Numbered from the stretch's first letter, positions 1 to 8,717 are shown. The stretch is 64,000 nucleotides of DNA from Amycolatopsis keratiniphila subsp. keratiniphila (GCF_001620365.2 NZ_LQMT02000010.1:452555-516554); one strand, 5' to 3'. Made by a program: numbers and translations. The notes: generated by a model not told the origin, from the letters alone.

Positions 1-320
1 AGCGTGAGCCGCCAGCCTTCGGTGAGACCGCGCGCCAGGCCCTGCAGCGAAGCGCCGGTCGGCAGGAAGGCGAGCGTGGTCGAGGTCAGCACCGTCTCGA
101 TCAGCCCGAGCAGGCCGAGCAGCGCGACGAGCAACGGCCGGAACGGGGTCAGCTTCGGGAACTTCGCGGTCAGTTCGGCGCAGCCGTAGGCGACGAGAAC
201 GACCACGAGCACCGGGACGAGCAGCTCCGCCCAGCCGAACACGGGCGCGAACAGCAGCCCGGCGATCCCCGTCGCGGCGAGCAGCGCGGCGACCGCGATC
301 CGGTCGAATCGGTCGCTCAT
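1..320 (-). CDS. Transglutaminase-like membrane protein (TgpA/DUF3488 type), N-terminal part
   Basis: Only the first 106 residues lie in the window; the gene continues past its left edge. They read as a hydrophobic membrane domain, with segments near residues 9-23 and 27-42 and another near 62-72. This is the usual N-terminal portion of proteins with a membrane domain, a transglutaminase-like fold and a further C-terminal helix. The ATG overlaps the stop of the upstream DUF58 gene (ATGA, 317-320), so the two are translationally coupled. MoxR, DUF58 and TgpA-type genes in this order are a common triad. The catalytic domain is not visible, so the family call rests on context and topology. Confidence 0.65.
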   Translation of the reverse strand, partial: MSDRFDRIAVAALLAATGIAGLLFAPVFGWAELLVPVLVVVLVAYGCAELTAKFPKLTPFRPLLVALLGLLGLIETVLTSTTLAFLPTGASLQGLARGLTEGWRLT

Positions 321-1444
321 GACTTACCCACCAAGGAATTCCACTGCGCCGCGGCACCGGCGGCGTCGACCGCGACGATCAGGCCGCGGGAGCCGGCCGA
401 CGGCCGGAGATCACCGAGCCGGACCACGGTGTCGGGCCGCCAGCGGGCGGCGTGACCGAGATCGGCGTCGGGGCCGGTGATCAGCACCAGCACCCCGCCG
501 GGGCGTTCGGCGGCGGCCAGTGCCGAGGGCAGCAGCGGCGCGTCGTCCGCCGCGTCCTGGGTCACGAGCGCGAGTTCGTCGAGCAGCGTCCTCGCCGCTC
601 GAACCCCGCTGTCGGTCAGCGTGTCCGCGCCCGCGGAGGTGATGAAACGGCAGTGCTGCCCCGCCGACGCCGAGGCGTAGAACAGGGAGGCCGCCACCTC
701 GACGGCCTCTTCGAAAACGGCCGGGCTCATCGACGCGGGCCGCGTGTCGAGCACGGCGGTGAACCGGGGCTGGGCGGGGTCGGCGTATTCACGCACCATG
801 AGCCGTCCGGTCCGGGCGGACGCCTTCCAGTGCAGATGCCGGACCTCGTCGCCGACCACGTATTCCCGTACCGCGCGCAGATCCGCCGAACCGCGCAGCG
901 GCGGGTCGGTGATCGGGCCCTCGTGGTGGTGGCGCGGATGACCGGCCTGCGCCGCGCGCACCGCGTGCCGTCGCGGGTGCACCCACAACCACGCGGAGTC
1001 CCCGACGGTCTGGTCGCCGCGCGCGAGGTCGAACAGATCGGGGCGGTGCGCCACGAGCGGGCCGACCCGGAGTTTCCCGCGTGTCGTCGTCGGAAGTTCG
1101 TAGTGGTACGTCGCTTCCGCGCCGGGGGCGAGCGGGCGGACCCGCAGGCTGTGCGTCTCCCCGCCGATGCCGTCGGCCGCGGCGAAACCGCCGTGCCGCC
1201 GTGCATCGGTGTTGCGCACGACGAGCGAGGCCAGCGCGGGTTTCCCGCGTTCGACCCGGTCCGGCTGGACGGTCCGGCCGATCTCCACCTTCGGCCGGAA
1301 CCTGGTGGTGGCCAGTGCGATCAGCACCGCGCCCGCCGCGATCCCCGCGAAGGCACGGAAAAACGTGTACCCGGCCAGCTCGCCGAGGGCGTAGAACCCG
1401 GCGGCGAAGGCCAGCACGATGACGCCGCGGCGGGTGAGCCGCAC
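317..1444 (-). CDS. DUF58 domain-containing membrane protein
   Basis: 375 residues. Two hydrophobic segments (about residues 8-22 and 25-45) are followed by a soluble region with the DUF58 signature: a GEVRHLHWKASART-like core near residue 200, then a VWA-like C-terminal part. DUF58 proteins accompany MoxR ATPases and are thought to act in assembly or maturation of partner complexes; the biochemical role is unknown. I chose GTG at 1444 because a GGAGGT ribosome site overlaps the stop of the MoxR gene 2 nt upstream. Its stop overlaps the start of the transglutaminase-like gene. The three genes behave as one transcription unit. Confidence 0.85.
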   Translation of the reverse strand: MRLTRRGVIVLAFAAGFYALGELAGYTFFRAFAGIAAGAVLIALATTRFRPKVEIGRTVQPDRVERGKPALASLVVRNTDARRHGGFAAADGIGGETHSLRVRPLAPGAEATYHYELPTTTRGKLRVGPLVAHRPDLFDLARGDQTVGDSAWLWVHPRRHAVRAAQAGHPRHHHEGPITDPPLRGSADLRAVREYVVGDEVRHLHWKASARTGRLMVREYADPAQPRFTAVLDTRPASMSPAVFEEAVEVAASLFYASASAGQHCRFITSAGADTLTDSGVRAARTLLDELALVTQDAADDAPLLPSALAAAERPGGVLVLITGPDADLGHAARWRPDTVVRLGDLRPSAGSRGLIVAVDAAGAAAQWNSLVGKS

Positions 1445-1446
1445 GC

Positions 1447-2400
1447 CTACCTCCCCATCGCGGCCATGGGAGCGGCCGTCGCGCCCAGGAGTTCGTCGAC
1501 GATGTCCGCGGTCCGCCGCTGGTTGAGTTCGGCGTCGGGGGTCAGCACGAGCCGGTGGTCGAGCACTGGATGCGCGACGTCCTTGACGTCGTCCGGGGTG
1601 ACGAAGTCGCGGCCGAAGGTGGCGGCGAGTCCTTGCGCCGCCCGGATCAGCGCGATACTGCCGCGCGGGCTCGCGCCGTAGCGGACGTCGGGATGCGATC
1701 GGCTCGCCGCGGCCAGCCGGACCGCGTAGTTGACGATCTCCGGTGCCAGGTGGGACTTCCGGACCTCGTCGATGACCGACTGGACGTCGGCGATGCCCAG
1801 CACCGGCTTCAGTTCGTCCGGCGTGACCCCGGCGCAGTCCCCCATCACCACCCGCATCTCGGATTCCAGATCCGGGTAGCCGACCGAAATACGCATGAGG
1901 AACCGGTCGAGCTGCGCTTCGGGCAGCCGGTAGGTGCCCTCCAGCTCGATCGGGTTCTGCGTGGCCACCACGAGGAACGGCCTCGGCACCGCCTGGCCGA
2001 CCGAATCGACGGTGACCCGGCGTTCGGCCATCACCTCCAGCAGCGCGGCCTGGGTCTTGGGCGTACCCCGGTTGATCTCGTCCGCCAGCACCACGTTGGC
2101 GAAGATGCCGCCGGGGTGGAACTGGAAGCGTTCGTTGTTCTGGTGGTAGACCATCACGCCGGTGATGTCGCCGGGCAGCAGGTCGGGGGTGAACTGGATC
2201 CGGCTCCACCGGCCGCCGATGCTGGCGGCGACGCAGCGCGCGATCGTCGTCTTCCCGACGCCGGGCACGTCCTCCATCAGCAGGTGCCCCTCGGCGAACA
2301 GCGCCGCCACGGTGAGCCGGACGACCTCCGGTTTCCCGCGCACCACCGATTGCACGTTCTCGGCGATCTGCTCGAAGGCGACCCTGGGTGTGAGCGTCAC
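1447..2400 (-). CDS. MoxR-family AAA+ ATPase
   Basis: 317 residues, full length for MoxR. Visible motifs: Walker A GVGKTT near residue 47, Walker B VLADEIN near 103, sensor 1 ATQNP near 149, and an ASPRG sensor-2 region near 251. MoxR proteins are chaperone-like ATPases that remodel VWA/DUF58 partners. The GTG start (2400) overlaps the stop of the upstream FN3 gene (GTGA, 2397-2400), and DUF58 follows 2 nt after the stop. Position between a surface protein and DUF58/TgpA in an ESX locus suggests a role in assembling or quality-controlling envelope proteins (inference). Confidence 0.93.
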   Translation of the reverse strand: MTLTPRVAFEQIAENVQSVVRGKPEVVRLTVAALFAEGHLLMEDVPGVGKTTIARCVAASIGGRWSRIQFTPDLLPGDITGVMVYHQNNERFQFHPGGIFANVVLADEINRGTPKTQAALLEVMAERRVTVDSVGQAVPRPFLVVATQNPIELEGTYRLPEAQLDRFLMRISVGYPDLESEMRVVMGDCAGVTPDELKPVLGIADVQSVIDEVRKSHLAPEIVNYAVRLAAASRSHPDVRYGASPRGSIALIRAAQGLAATFGRDFVTPDDVKDVAHPVLDHRLVLTPDAELNQRRTADIVDELLGATAAPMAAMGR

Positions 2401-4526
2401 AGAAGTTCCTTTTCCTTTCGTCGGCGCAGGCCCACCAAGGCCAGCGGGCCGAGCCAGACCAGCGCGCCGCCCGACACCGTGGGCGCACCTCGCCAGGTGT
2501 CCGTGGCGGTACCCGCGGAGGTCTTGATGGTCGCGGTGATCGTGATGGCGCCGATCCAGGCGACATTGGGGATGGTCAGGGTCGTGGCTCCGGAACAGGC
2601 CGTCGGCTTGGTCTCGCTGAAGAACTCGGCCGTGCAGGTCGCGGGAACACCCTTTCCGTTGGCGTTCACGGAAACGTACAGAGTGCTGTCCTTGCCCCGG
2701 ACCTGGGTGATCGTGATCGTCGGCGGCCCCGAGGCCACCGGCACGGTGACCTTCCGGCTCCCGGCGGCGCCGTTGATCGCCGCTCCCGAGCCGAACTTCG
2801 TCACCGCGCGGACCGTGACGGTCGCGGTGCCGGTGACCCCGGTGAACTCCGCGGACGTGGCCGAAACCGTGCGCTGTCCCTTGCCCGTCACGCTCACCAG
2901 GTAGTGCACGAGCGTGCCGCCGCGGAGGTCGGGCTGGGTCCAGCTCACCGAAACCTTCCCATCCGCACGGGCGTTCGCGGTGACGACCGGTGCCGTGGCA
3001 GGCCTGTTCACGGGTCCCGGGATGACCGCCTTGGCGCTGGCACCGACCCCGAGGCCCGCCGAGTTCTCCGCGACCACGGTGACCACGTACGGGGTTCCGT
3101 TGGTCAGCCCCGTAATCGTGGTTCCGCGCGACGATCCGCCCACCCGGGTCGAACCGCCGGGCCAGGACACCCGGTACCCGGTGATCCGCGCGCCGTTGTC
3201 CGCCGCCGGGCTCCACGAGACCTTGATCGAGCCGTCCCCCGAACTCGCGCTCAGCTTCCTCGGCGCGCCGGGCGGCGTCGCCTTCGCCACCGGCGGGGGC
3301 GCCTGCTGGGTGTTCGGCGGCGCCTGCTGTCGCTGGTCCTGCTGGGGCGGGGGCTGGTCGCCGGAGGGCTCCGGATCGGCCGACGGCGCGCCCGCGGTCT
3401 GGGTGTTGGCCGCCTTGTCGACGTCGACGTCGACCACCGTGCCGTCGTCACCGTTGACGACCAGCACGTGCGAGCCGTCGGAACTGTCGACGTAGATGCG
3501 GTTGTCCTCGCCCTTGGCCAGCCTCGGCGGCGTGCCCTGCCCGGGCACCTTCGCGGTGGACTTGAGCTTGCCCGCGGCGTCGTAGGTCAGCACCTCGCCG
3601 CGGGTCTCGTCGACCATGGCGACGACGTTCGAGGAGGAGAGCGGGCCGTTGAACCGGCTGCCCTTGGTGAGCTCGACCGAAATCGGCTTCGCGGAAGGGC
3701 GGTCCTGGTCGAGGCCGCTGATGTCGATGAGGTGGAGCTGGTTGCGCTCGGGGTCGGCGATGGCCAGCCGGTCGCCGACGGCGCTGTTGGCGACCTGCGC
3801 CGACGGCGAAAGCTTGATGCCGAGCGGAAGGCCGTCGCCCAGCCCGTCCGGGCCGACGCGGTGGAGGCTGTCGCCGGTGGTGTCGAGCACGACCGGCCGG
3901 TCGCCGACGAGCGTGAGCCCGCCGCCGTGCCCGGGCGGAAGCTGCGCGGGGCAGGTCATGACGGCGGCGCCCTTGGGCAGATCGCAGATCGCGCCGCTGT
4001 CGACGCGGTGCGCCCACACCGTTCCGTCGGCGGTCGCGACCGGCCGGGACAGTGGCCCCCCTGCGGGCACTGTCGCGGCCGGGTCCCCGAGCCGCACGAT
4101 CTGCCCGGCGTTGCGGTAGACCAGGTACGGGCCGCCCGCGATCTCCATCACGAACGGCGTTTCCGGCGCGGGCGGCGGCATGGACTCCGCCACGCTCAAG
4201 GTCGCCTTGTCGAACTCGGTGACGCGGTTCCGCTCGACCACGTAACCGGAACCGTCGCCCTGCGCGACCTGGCTGCCGTTCGCGCCCGGCACGTCCGCGC
4301 GCGCGTCGACGCGGTTCGTCGAGCCGTCGACGTGGAACGCGGCCTGGGCGGCGTCGTTGTAGACCCAGTGACCGACCTGGACGAACTCCAGCCGTTCCGG
4401 GGTCGCCGCCTGTCCGGTCACGGCCAGCCCGATGAGCGCCAGGCAGCCCGCGACCACCAGCGCCACGGCCATTCTCGTCCTGGCGGCCACGCTGAACCGC
4501 TTCGTGCCGCGCTCGTCGGTGTTCAC
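2397..4526 (-). CDS. Membrane-anchored fibronectin type III protein of the type VII locus
   Basis: 709 residues, GTG start. A signal-anchor helix lies at about residues 17-38. Residues 40-370 are a repetitive, beta-propeller-like region. A Gln/Pro-rich linker (about 375-425) leads to two fibronectin type III domains (about 425-515 and 520-605) and a further beta-rich domain. A C-terminal hydrophobic helix ends in an Arg/Lys tail. The layout suggests a long extracellular protein anchored at both ends. It lies divergently next to eccE and is first of the MoxR/DUF58/TgpA unit, an order seen in actinomycete ESX clusters. Its function is not known. Confidence 0.75.
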   Translation of the reverse strand: MNTDERGTKRFSVAARTRMAVALVVAGCLALIGLAVTGQAATPERLEFVQVGHWVYNDAAQAAFHVDGSTNRVDARADVPGANGSQVAQGDGSGYVVERNRVTEFDKATLSVAESMPPPAPETPFVMEIAGGPYLVYRNAGQIVRLGDPAATVPAGGPLSRPVATADGTVWAHRVDSGAICDLPKGAAVMTCPAQLPPGHGGGLTLVGDRPVVLDTTGDSLHRVGPDGLGDGLPLGIKLSPSAQVANSAVGDRLAIADPERNQLHLIDISGLDQDRPSAKPISVELTKGSRFNGPLSSSNVVAMVDETRGEVLTYDAAGKLKSTAKVPGQGTPPRLAKGEDNRIYVDSSDGSHVLVVNGDDGTVVDVDVDKAANTQTAGAPSADPEPSGDQPPPQQDQRQQAPPNTQQAPPPVAKATPPGAPRKLSASSGDGSIKVSWSPAADNGARITGYRVSWPGGSTRVGGSSRGTTITGLTNGTPYVVTVVAENSAGLGVGASAKAVIPGPVNRPATAPVVTANARADGKVSVSWTQPDLRGGTLVHYLVSVTGKGQRTVSATSAEFTGVTGTATVTVRAVTKFGSGAAINGAAGSRKVTVPVASGPPTITITQVRGKDSTLYVSVNANGKGVPATCTAEFFSETKPTACSGATTLTIPNVAWIGAITITATIKTSAGTATDTWRGAPTVSGGALVWLGPLALVGLRRRKEKELL

Positions 4527-4654
4527 GCGATCAAGCTAGAGAGCGACCATGAAATTTCGATGAAACAGCCTGTCTCGCGCTCGCGGGCGCCGTGTCATCG
4601 AAACCTCATGTTCGCCGGGGACGCTGAGGCGACCCGGTTCGAGGAGGCAGGACG

Positions 4655-5971
4655 ATGACCGATCTCGGCGCGGCGAGGACGGACGGGCGGTACCCCGCAC
4701 CGCCCCCGCCGCTTCCCCAAATCGCCCCGGCCGTACCGCGGGCCCAGGCCGTGGCCGATCCGCTCGCCTACGCCGCGCCCGCCGCGCGGGCCGCCGCCCG
4801 TGAGGCCGCACTGGCCGCGCTCACGGCGGCTCGCCAGGCGGAGCAGCGGCCGCGCTGGTCCGCGGCGGCGCCCGTCCCCGCCCCCGTGCCCGGTCCGCCG
4901 CGGCCGGTTCCGCCGTCGCCCGGCCGAGGACGCCGGCCGGGGCGGCTGGGCGGGATCGGGGTGGCACAGATCGTCTGCTGGCAACTCGTGCTCGTCGCGC
5001 TGGTCCTGGTGGCGGGGCGGCCCTGGCCGCTGACGGCCGCGGTGGTCACCGCCGCCGTGGTGGTGCTCGCGCTGACGGCCGTGCGGATTCGCGGACGCTG
5101 GCTCTACGCCTGGCTCGGTTCGGCGTCGGGCTACCTGACCCGCGACCGCGACCGGGATCTCCGGCACACGGGCGAGGCGGGCCGGGCGCTGCTGGGGCTG
5201 CTGTCGCCGGAAGCGACGGGGATCACCGGCGAGATCGGCGACGAGACGGTGTTCATGGTCAGCCGCGCCGACGGGATCACCGCTGTGCTGCAACCGAAAT
5301 CCGCCGCCCGCGAGCAGCCGATGCCGCCGCCGACCGCCTTGCTGCCGCCGTCGCGCGAGCAGGCGTTGGACGTCGCCGCGCAGGTCATCCACCACATCGG
5401 CGCGGACCGCTCCAGGCCACCGCGGGGCTGGGTCGCGTTGCAAGCCCTGCGCACCGCCGACGTCCACCGCGACGCCGACGTGCGGCAGGCACTCGGGAAC
5501 ACGGTCAGGCGCGTGCGGCGGCAGCTCCGCCGCGACGGCCTGCCGGTACGCGCGCTCAGCGAAAACGAGGTCCTCGGCACGCTCGCGTCGCTGGCACATG
5601 TCACGGCCGGCCGCGCGCGGATCCGCGAAGACTGGCGGTTCTGGCACAGCGGGCCGATCTGCCAGGCGACGTTCCGACTCGACGGCTGGGAGACCCTTCC
5701 CCCGGTGCTCGCGGCGGATCTGTCACGTCGTCTGCTCGCCGCGGCTCCCGGATCCGCGGTGACACTGGCCGTGACCGCGCGCCGGAGCGCCGCCGAAACC
5801 GAACCACGGGTCAGCGCCGCGATCCGGATCGCGGCCGCGGGCGCTCAAGCGGTGGATCACGCGGTGCGGGACCTGGAACTCGCCGCGCGCCGGGGCGGGA
5901 TCACGCTGGACCGGCTCGACGGCAGGCACGCCAAGGGAGTGGCCGCCACCCTGCCGATCGGGATCAGTTGA
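4655..5971 (+). CDS. eccE: Type VII secretion protein EccE
   Basis: 438 residues. Residues 1-100 are Pro/Ala-rich and probably disordered. Two transmembrane helices follow (about 103-121 and 124-142), with the short basic stretch RIRGRWLYAWL after them, then a soluble domain of about 280 residues typical of EccE. EccE is the peripheral component of the ESX inner-membrane complex with EccB, EccC and EccD. The ATG is preceded by a GAGGAGG ribosome site. The other ecc genes are not in this window; they presumably lie beyond the left edge. The 128-nt gap to the divergent FN3 gene should carry both promoters, but I see no convincing -10/-35 there. Confidence 0.82.
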   Translation: MTDLGAARTDGRYPAPPPPLPQIAPAVPRAQAVADPLAYAAPAARAAAREAALAALTAARQAEQRPRWSAAAPVPAPVPGPPRPVPPSPGRGRRPGRLGGIGVAQIVCWQLVLVALVLVAGRPWPLTAAVVTAAVVVLALTAVRIRGRWLYAWLGSASGYLTRDRDRDLRHTGEAGRALLGLLSPEATGITGEIGDETVFMVSRADGITAVLQPKSAAREQPMPPPTALLPPSREQALDVAAQVIHHIGADRSRPPRGWVALQALRTADVHRDADVRQALGNTVRRVRRQLRRDGLPVRALSENEVLGTLASLAHVTAGRARIREDWRFWHSGPICQATFRLDGWETLPPVLAADLSRRLLAAAPGSAVTLAVTARRSAAETEPRVSAAIRIAAAGAQAVDHAVRDLELAARRGGITLDRLDGRHAKGVAATLPIGIS

Positions 5972-6440
5972 GCACGACGATCGCGGCGGTGAGCGCGGTC
6001 GCGTACAGCGTCCAGGCGAGGTACGGCACCAGCAATACGGCCGCAACCCGGGAAGACCTGCGGAAGTACAGCGCGGTGACGATGATCGCGACGTCGAGCA
6101 GGACGATGTCCACCAGTGCCAGGCCGTACGCGCCCGCCGCGAAGAACAACGGTGTCCAAGCGGCGTTCAGGACCAGTTGCCCGGCGTACCAGGCCAGGGC
6201 CCGGCGGTCGCCGCCGGACTTCCAGTACAGCCAGCCCGACACCGCGATCGCGAGGTACAGGACCGTCCACACCGGACCGAACAACCAGGCGGGCGGTGCG
6301 AACGACGGCAGTTCCAGTCCACTGTAGACAGAGCGGGCGTCGGCCGCGGCGAGCCCGCCGACGACCGCCACCACCGCGACCGCCACCAGGAACGGGAGGA
6401 ACGCCAGCGGCGCGCGAAGTCTTCCCGGGATCGTGGTCAT
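5964..6440 (-). CDS. TspO/MBR-family membrane protein
   Basis: 158 residues with five predicted transmembrane helices, the TspO fold. The conserved PPAWLFGPVWTVLY-like segment after helix 1 (about residues 49-62) and a Trp/Asn-rich helix 3 (LVLNAAWTPLFF) mark the family. TspO proteins bind tetrapyrroles and sterols and affect porphyrin or stress physiology; the substrate here is unknown. It converges on eccE with an 8-nt overlap and stands alone on its strand. A nucleotidyltransferase gene starts divergently 86 nt from its ATG. Confidence 0.92.
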   Translation of the reverse strand: MTTIPGRLRAPLAFLPFLVAVAVVAVVGGLAAADARSVYSGLELPSFAPPAWLFGPVWTVLYLAIAVSGWLYWKSGGDRRALAWYAGQLVLNAAWTPLFFAAGAYGLALVDIVLLDVAIIVTALYFRRSSRVAAVLLVPYLAWTLYATALTAAIVVLN

Positions 6441-6525
6441 CGTTCGAGCGTACGGGCGAGGACACGGGCTCGCGCGCTCAAAACCTGTCGCTTCCCGCGA
6501 GACGCGGCTTTACGATCTTCACGCG

Positions 6526-7266
6526 ATGAACGACGACACTTTTCTCACCCATGTGGCGGACGGCCTCGCCGCACTGCCCGCCGTGCACGCCGTCACCCTC
6601 GGCGGATCGCGTGCCCAGGACACCCACGGCCCCGGCAGCGACTGGGATTTCGCCGTCTACTTCCGCGGCGGCTTCGACCCGGCCGATCTGCGCGCCACCG
6701 GCTGGGACGGCGAAGTCTCCGAGATCGGCGCCTGGGGCGGTGGCGTGTTCAACGGCGGCGCCTGGCTCACGATCGACGGCAGGCAGGTCGACGTCCACTA
6801 CCGCGACCTGGACGCCGTCGAACACCAGCTCGCCGAAGCACAGCAAGGCCGGTTCCACTGGGAGCCGCTGATGTTCCACCTCGCGGGCGTCCCGAGCTAC
6901 CTGCCCGTCGCGGAACTCGCGGTCAACCGCGTGCTGCGCGGCGACCTTCCCCGGCCGGACTACCCGGAAGCGTTGCGGAAGACGGCTCCGGCGATGTGGC
7001 GGAACCGCGCCGAACTGACGCTGCGGTACACCCGCGGTGCCTTCGTCCCGCGCGGGCAGGCCACGGAGGTCGCGGGCGCGCTGGCCACCGCCGCCATGGA
7101 GACGGCGCACGCGGTCCTCGCGGCCCGCGGCGAGTGGGTCACCAACGAGAAACGGCTGCTGCGGCGCGCGGGCCTGCGCGAGATGGACGCGATCCTCGCC
7201 GGATTGCGCGCGGATGTCCTCGCGAAGGCGGTGGACGAGGCGGAGGCGCTGTTCCGGACGGTCTGA
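6526..7266 (+). CDS. Nucleotidyltransferase-domain protein
   Basis: 246 residues. The N-terminal GGSRAQ...GSDWDFAVY (about residues 21-40) is the Pol-beta-like signature, with GS and the DxD-type acids that bind metal and nucleotide, and a third acid in the strand QVDVHY near 88. The rest is helical and of the DUF4037/kanamycin-nucleotidyltransferase-like sort. It could modify a small molecule such as an aminoglycoside; no substrate can be assigned. I chose the ATG at 6526; an in-frame ATG exists upstream (6433) but overlaps the divergent TspO start and reads as non-coding. Confidence 0.8.
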   Translation: MNDDTFLTHVADGLAALPAVHAVTLGGSRAQDTHGPGSDWDFAVYFRGGFDPADLRATGWDGEVSEIGAWGGGVFNGGAWLTIDGRQVDVHYRDLDAVEHQLAEAQQGRFHWEPLMFHLAGVPSYLPVAELAVNRVLRGDLPRPDYPEALRKTAPAMWRNRAELTLRYTRGAFVPRGQATEVAGALATAAMETAHAVLAARGEWVTNEKRLLRRAGLREMDAILAGLRADVLAKAVDEAEALFRTV

Positions 7267-7349
7267 ACGTTTGTGGCGCGGGTCACGGAATGACCGGCGA
7301 TCTTCAGCGCTACAGAGAGATGAGACCAGTTCCGTACCGAGGGAGAGAC

Positions 7350-7475
7350 ATGTCCGCCACCGCCACGCCGGAAGAGACCGCTCTGGCCGTCCCCGCGCTC
7401 GACGATTTCGACTTCCCGCTGACCGACGGCGCCGCCTGCCGCATCGACGACCCGGACTGCGAAGCCTGCCAGTAG
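7350..7475 (+). CDS. 41-residue acidic peptide with C-terminal cysteines (candidate RiPP precursor)
   Basis: A short open frame with a GGGAGAG ribosome site 4 nt before its ATG. It encodes an acidic leader-like part (about residues 1-23, with a DDFDFPL segment) and a short tail holding three Cys (CRIDDPDCEACQ). The leader/core appearance and the terminal cysteines resemble peptide-natural-product precursors, loosely the FxLD group. However, no modifying enzyme (LanB/LanC, YcaO, radical SAM) is adjacent. It may instead be a small metal-binding protein. A strong hairpin begins 28 nt after the stop. Family unrecognised. Confidence 0.5.
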   Translation: MSATATPEETALAVPALDDFDFPLTDGAACRIDDPDCEACQ

Positions 7476-7502
7476 CGCTGTGGCCGTGAGGCCGGGTCAA
7501 GT

Positions 7503-7553
7503 GCGTGAAGGCCCCCTTCACTGCGCTAGACGCAGTGAAGGGGGCCTTCACGC
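7503..7553. repeat. Perfect 23-bp inverted repeat, terminator-like
   Basis: Two 23-nt arms (7503-7525 and 7531-7553) pair perfectly around the loop CTAGA. The arms contain GTGAAGGCCCCCTTCAC. It sits just after the 41-residue peptide gene and could stop transcription. The same word recurs elsewhere in the window, so it also belongs to a repeat family. No U-tract follows. Confidence 0.85.
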
Positions 7554-7667
7554 GCCGTCGTGGTGATTGCTGTGGTTGCTGGTGCAGGTGAGGTGCAGGT
7601 GGCGATCTCTGAAGGTAGTGAAGGCCTCCTTCACTACCTTCAGGGTAGGCAAGGAGGCCTTCACGGA
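7537..7667 (+). repeat. Composite dispersed repeat, short copy
   Basis: Bases 7537-7603 match 27125-27191 on the opposite strand at 63 of 67 positions. Bases 7636-7667 match 26748-26779 on the opposite strand at 31 of 32. Both modules keep the same order and relative orientation in the two places. Here they are 32 nt apart, in the other copy about 345 nt apart. Between them lies a 16-bp inverted repeat (7609-7624 with 7628-7643, loop CCT). It resembles a non-autonomous mobile element, but no target duplication was identified. Confidence 0.7.
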
Positions 7668-7740
7668 CTTCGGACCGGTAGGTGCAGAGGACAGGGTGGC
7701 TCTAGCCCGAAACGTCACCCACGACCACCCGGACGGCGAA

Positions 7741-7929
7741 CTACCCCGTCCGGCCGTCGACGGCCGCCACGATCAGCGCGGCGCACCGCTTGACCGGCAG
7801 CCCCCGTTCCCGCGCCATCGCGTCGAGCGCCGCACGAGCGGCCTCCCCGCGCAGTCCTTGCGCGGCAAGCACTTCCAGCGCCAGCCCGATGACGTCGGCG
7901 GTCGGCGGGGAATCGGATCGGACCAGCAT
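7741..7929 (-). CDS. Small ANTAR-like protein
   Basis: 62 residues from the ATG at 7929, chosen because a GGAGG ribosome site lies 7 nt upstream. An upstream in-frame GTG at 8001 has none. The sequence is three short helices (for example AQGLRGEAARAALDAMARERGL) ending in AALIVAAVDG, which looks like the ANTAR RNA-binding domain without any sensor domain. ANTAR domains act as antiterminators by binding hairpin pairs. The call is tentative: the usual conserved Ala/Arg pattern is only partly visible. It follows the HSP18-regulator gene on the same strand, 68 nt downstream of it. Confidence 0.45.
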   Translation of the reverse strand: MLVRSDSPPTADVIGLALEVLAAQGLRGEAARAALDAMARERGLPVKRCAALIVAAVDGRTG

Positions 7930-7997
7930 CGGAAGACCTCCGGCTCGCTCGATGGACAGCGGCGAATACCCGCTCCGCACCGGTTTCACACCCCGCT

Positions 7998-8612
7998 TCA
8001 CCGGGAGGATTGACGGTCCCGCCGGTCGTCGACGGCGTCCCGCCGGACCTGCTCGGTGTGCATGCCGATCTCCCCGAGCCGTTCGGCGAATCCGGTGTGC
8101 TCGCGGGGCAGGCGGGCACGCAGGTCGGCCATCGGGGCGAGGAGGCCGGTGACGTCGTCCTCGCCCAGCACGGCGCTCAGCCTGTCCGCGCTTTCCCTGG
8201 CCTCGGCGTCCAGCCCGGGCAATGCGCCGGCCTGCCCGGCGAGCTGCCGCAGGATCGCCGAGTTACGCCGGGCCCACTCGGCGACCGCGCGATCGCCCGC
8301 CCGCCGGTCGCGTTCCGCGTCGACCCGCGCCTCGCCCGTGCTCTCACCACTGACCGACGGCCGCAACCGCAGGAACCGCCGCTCCGCCGCCTGACGGCTG
8401 GCGACCCCCAGCGCCGGGGCGAGCGCGGTCCAGCTGGTCCCGCCCGCGCGAGCCGCCGCGATCAGTTCGGGCTCCCACGCGGCCAGTTGTTCACGGACCT
8501 CCTTCAGTGCCGCCAAAGCCGCCAGCAGCCGCTCCTGTTCCGCGACGCCGGAGCGCGCCTCGGCCACGACGTCGCGCACCGCGCGCACGGTCCGGGCGGG
8601 GTCTTCGTCCAT
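7998..8612 (-). CDS. HSP18 transcriptional regulator
   Basis: 204 residues, largely helical, beginning with a coiled, Glu/Arg-rich region. Near residue 57 comes GGTSWTALAPALGVASRQAAERRF, a helix-turn-helix of the type found in actinomycete regulators encoded beside 18-kDa heat-shock genes. The second half is helical and may be the sensing part. It is divergent from hsp18 across 105 nt that contain a clear inverted repeat. The family name comes from this conserved pairing. The expected role is repression of hsp18 and of itself (inference). Confidence 0.75.
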   Translation of the reverse strand: MDEDPARTVRAVRDVVAEARSGVAEQERLLAALAALKEVREQLAAWEPELIAAARAGGTSWTALAPALGVASRQAAERRFLRLRPSVSGESTGEARVDAERDRRAGDRAVAEWARRNSAILRQLAGQAGALPGLDAEARESADRLSAVLGEDDVTGLLAPMADLRARLPREHTGFAERLGEIGMHTEQVRRDAVDDRRDRQSSR

Positions 8613-8639
8613 CGTGTCATCCCATCGACGACTTGGTGG

Positions 8640-8668
8640 TTGTCATCGTTTCGATGACATGTTAGAAC
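8640..8668 (+). promoter_or_regulatory. hsp18 promoter with overlapping operator
   Basis: A perfect inverted repeat TGTCATCG-TTT-CGATGACA (8641-8659) lies over a likely -35 TTGTCA (8640-8645), with a 17-nt spacer to TAGAAC (8663-8668) as -10. The overlap is what a repressor site would look like. The half-site TGTCATC recurs at 8615-8621 near the regulator start. A second such site could autoregulate it. Confidence 0.6.
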
Positions 8669-8717
8669 AGTAGTGCGTGTTGACACCAGAGACAACGAGT
8701 CCAGGAGGTGGAACCCG

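Noticed and set aside
2904..4658. 584-residue plus-strand frame over the FN3 gene
   Set aside because: Arg/Val/Asp-rich shadow of a gene with a signal anchor and FN3 domains.
7503..7667. CRISPR-like array
   Set aside because: The repeats are inverted, differ in length and have no regular spacers; no cas gene is present anywhere in the window.
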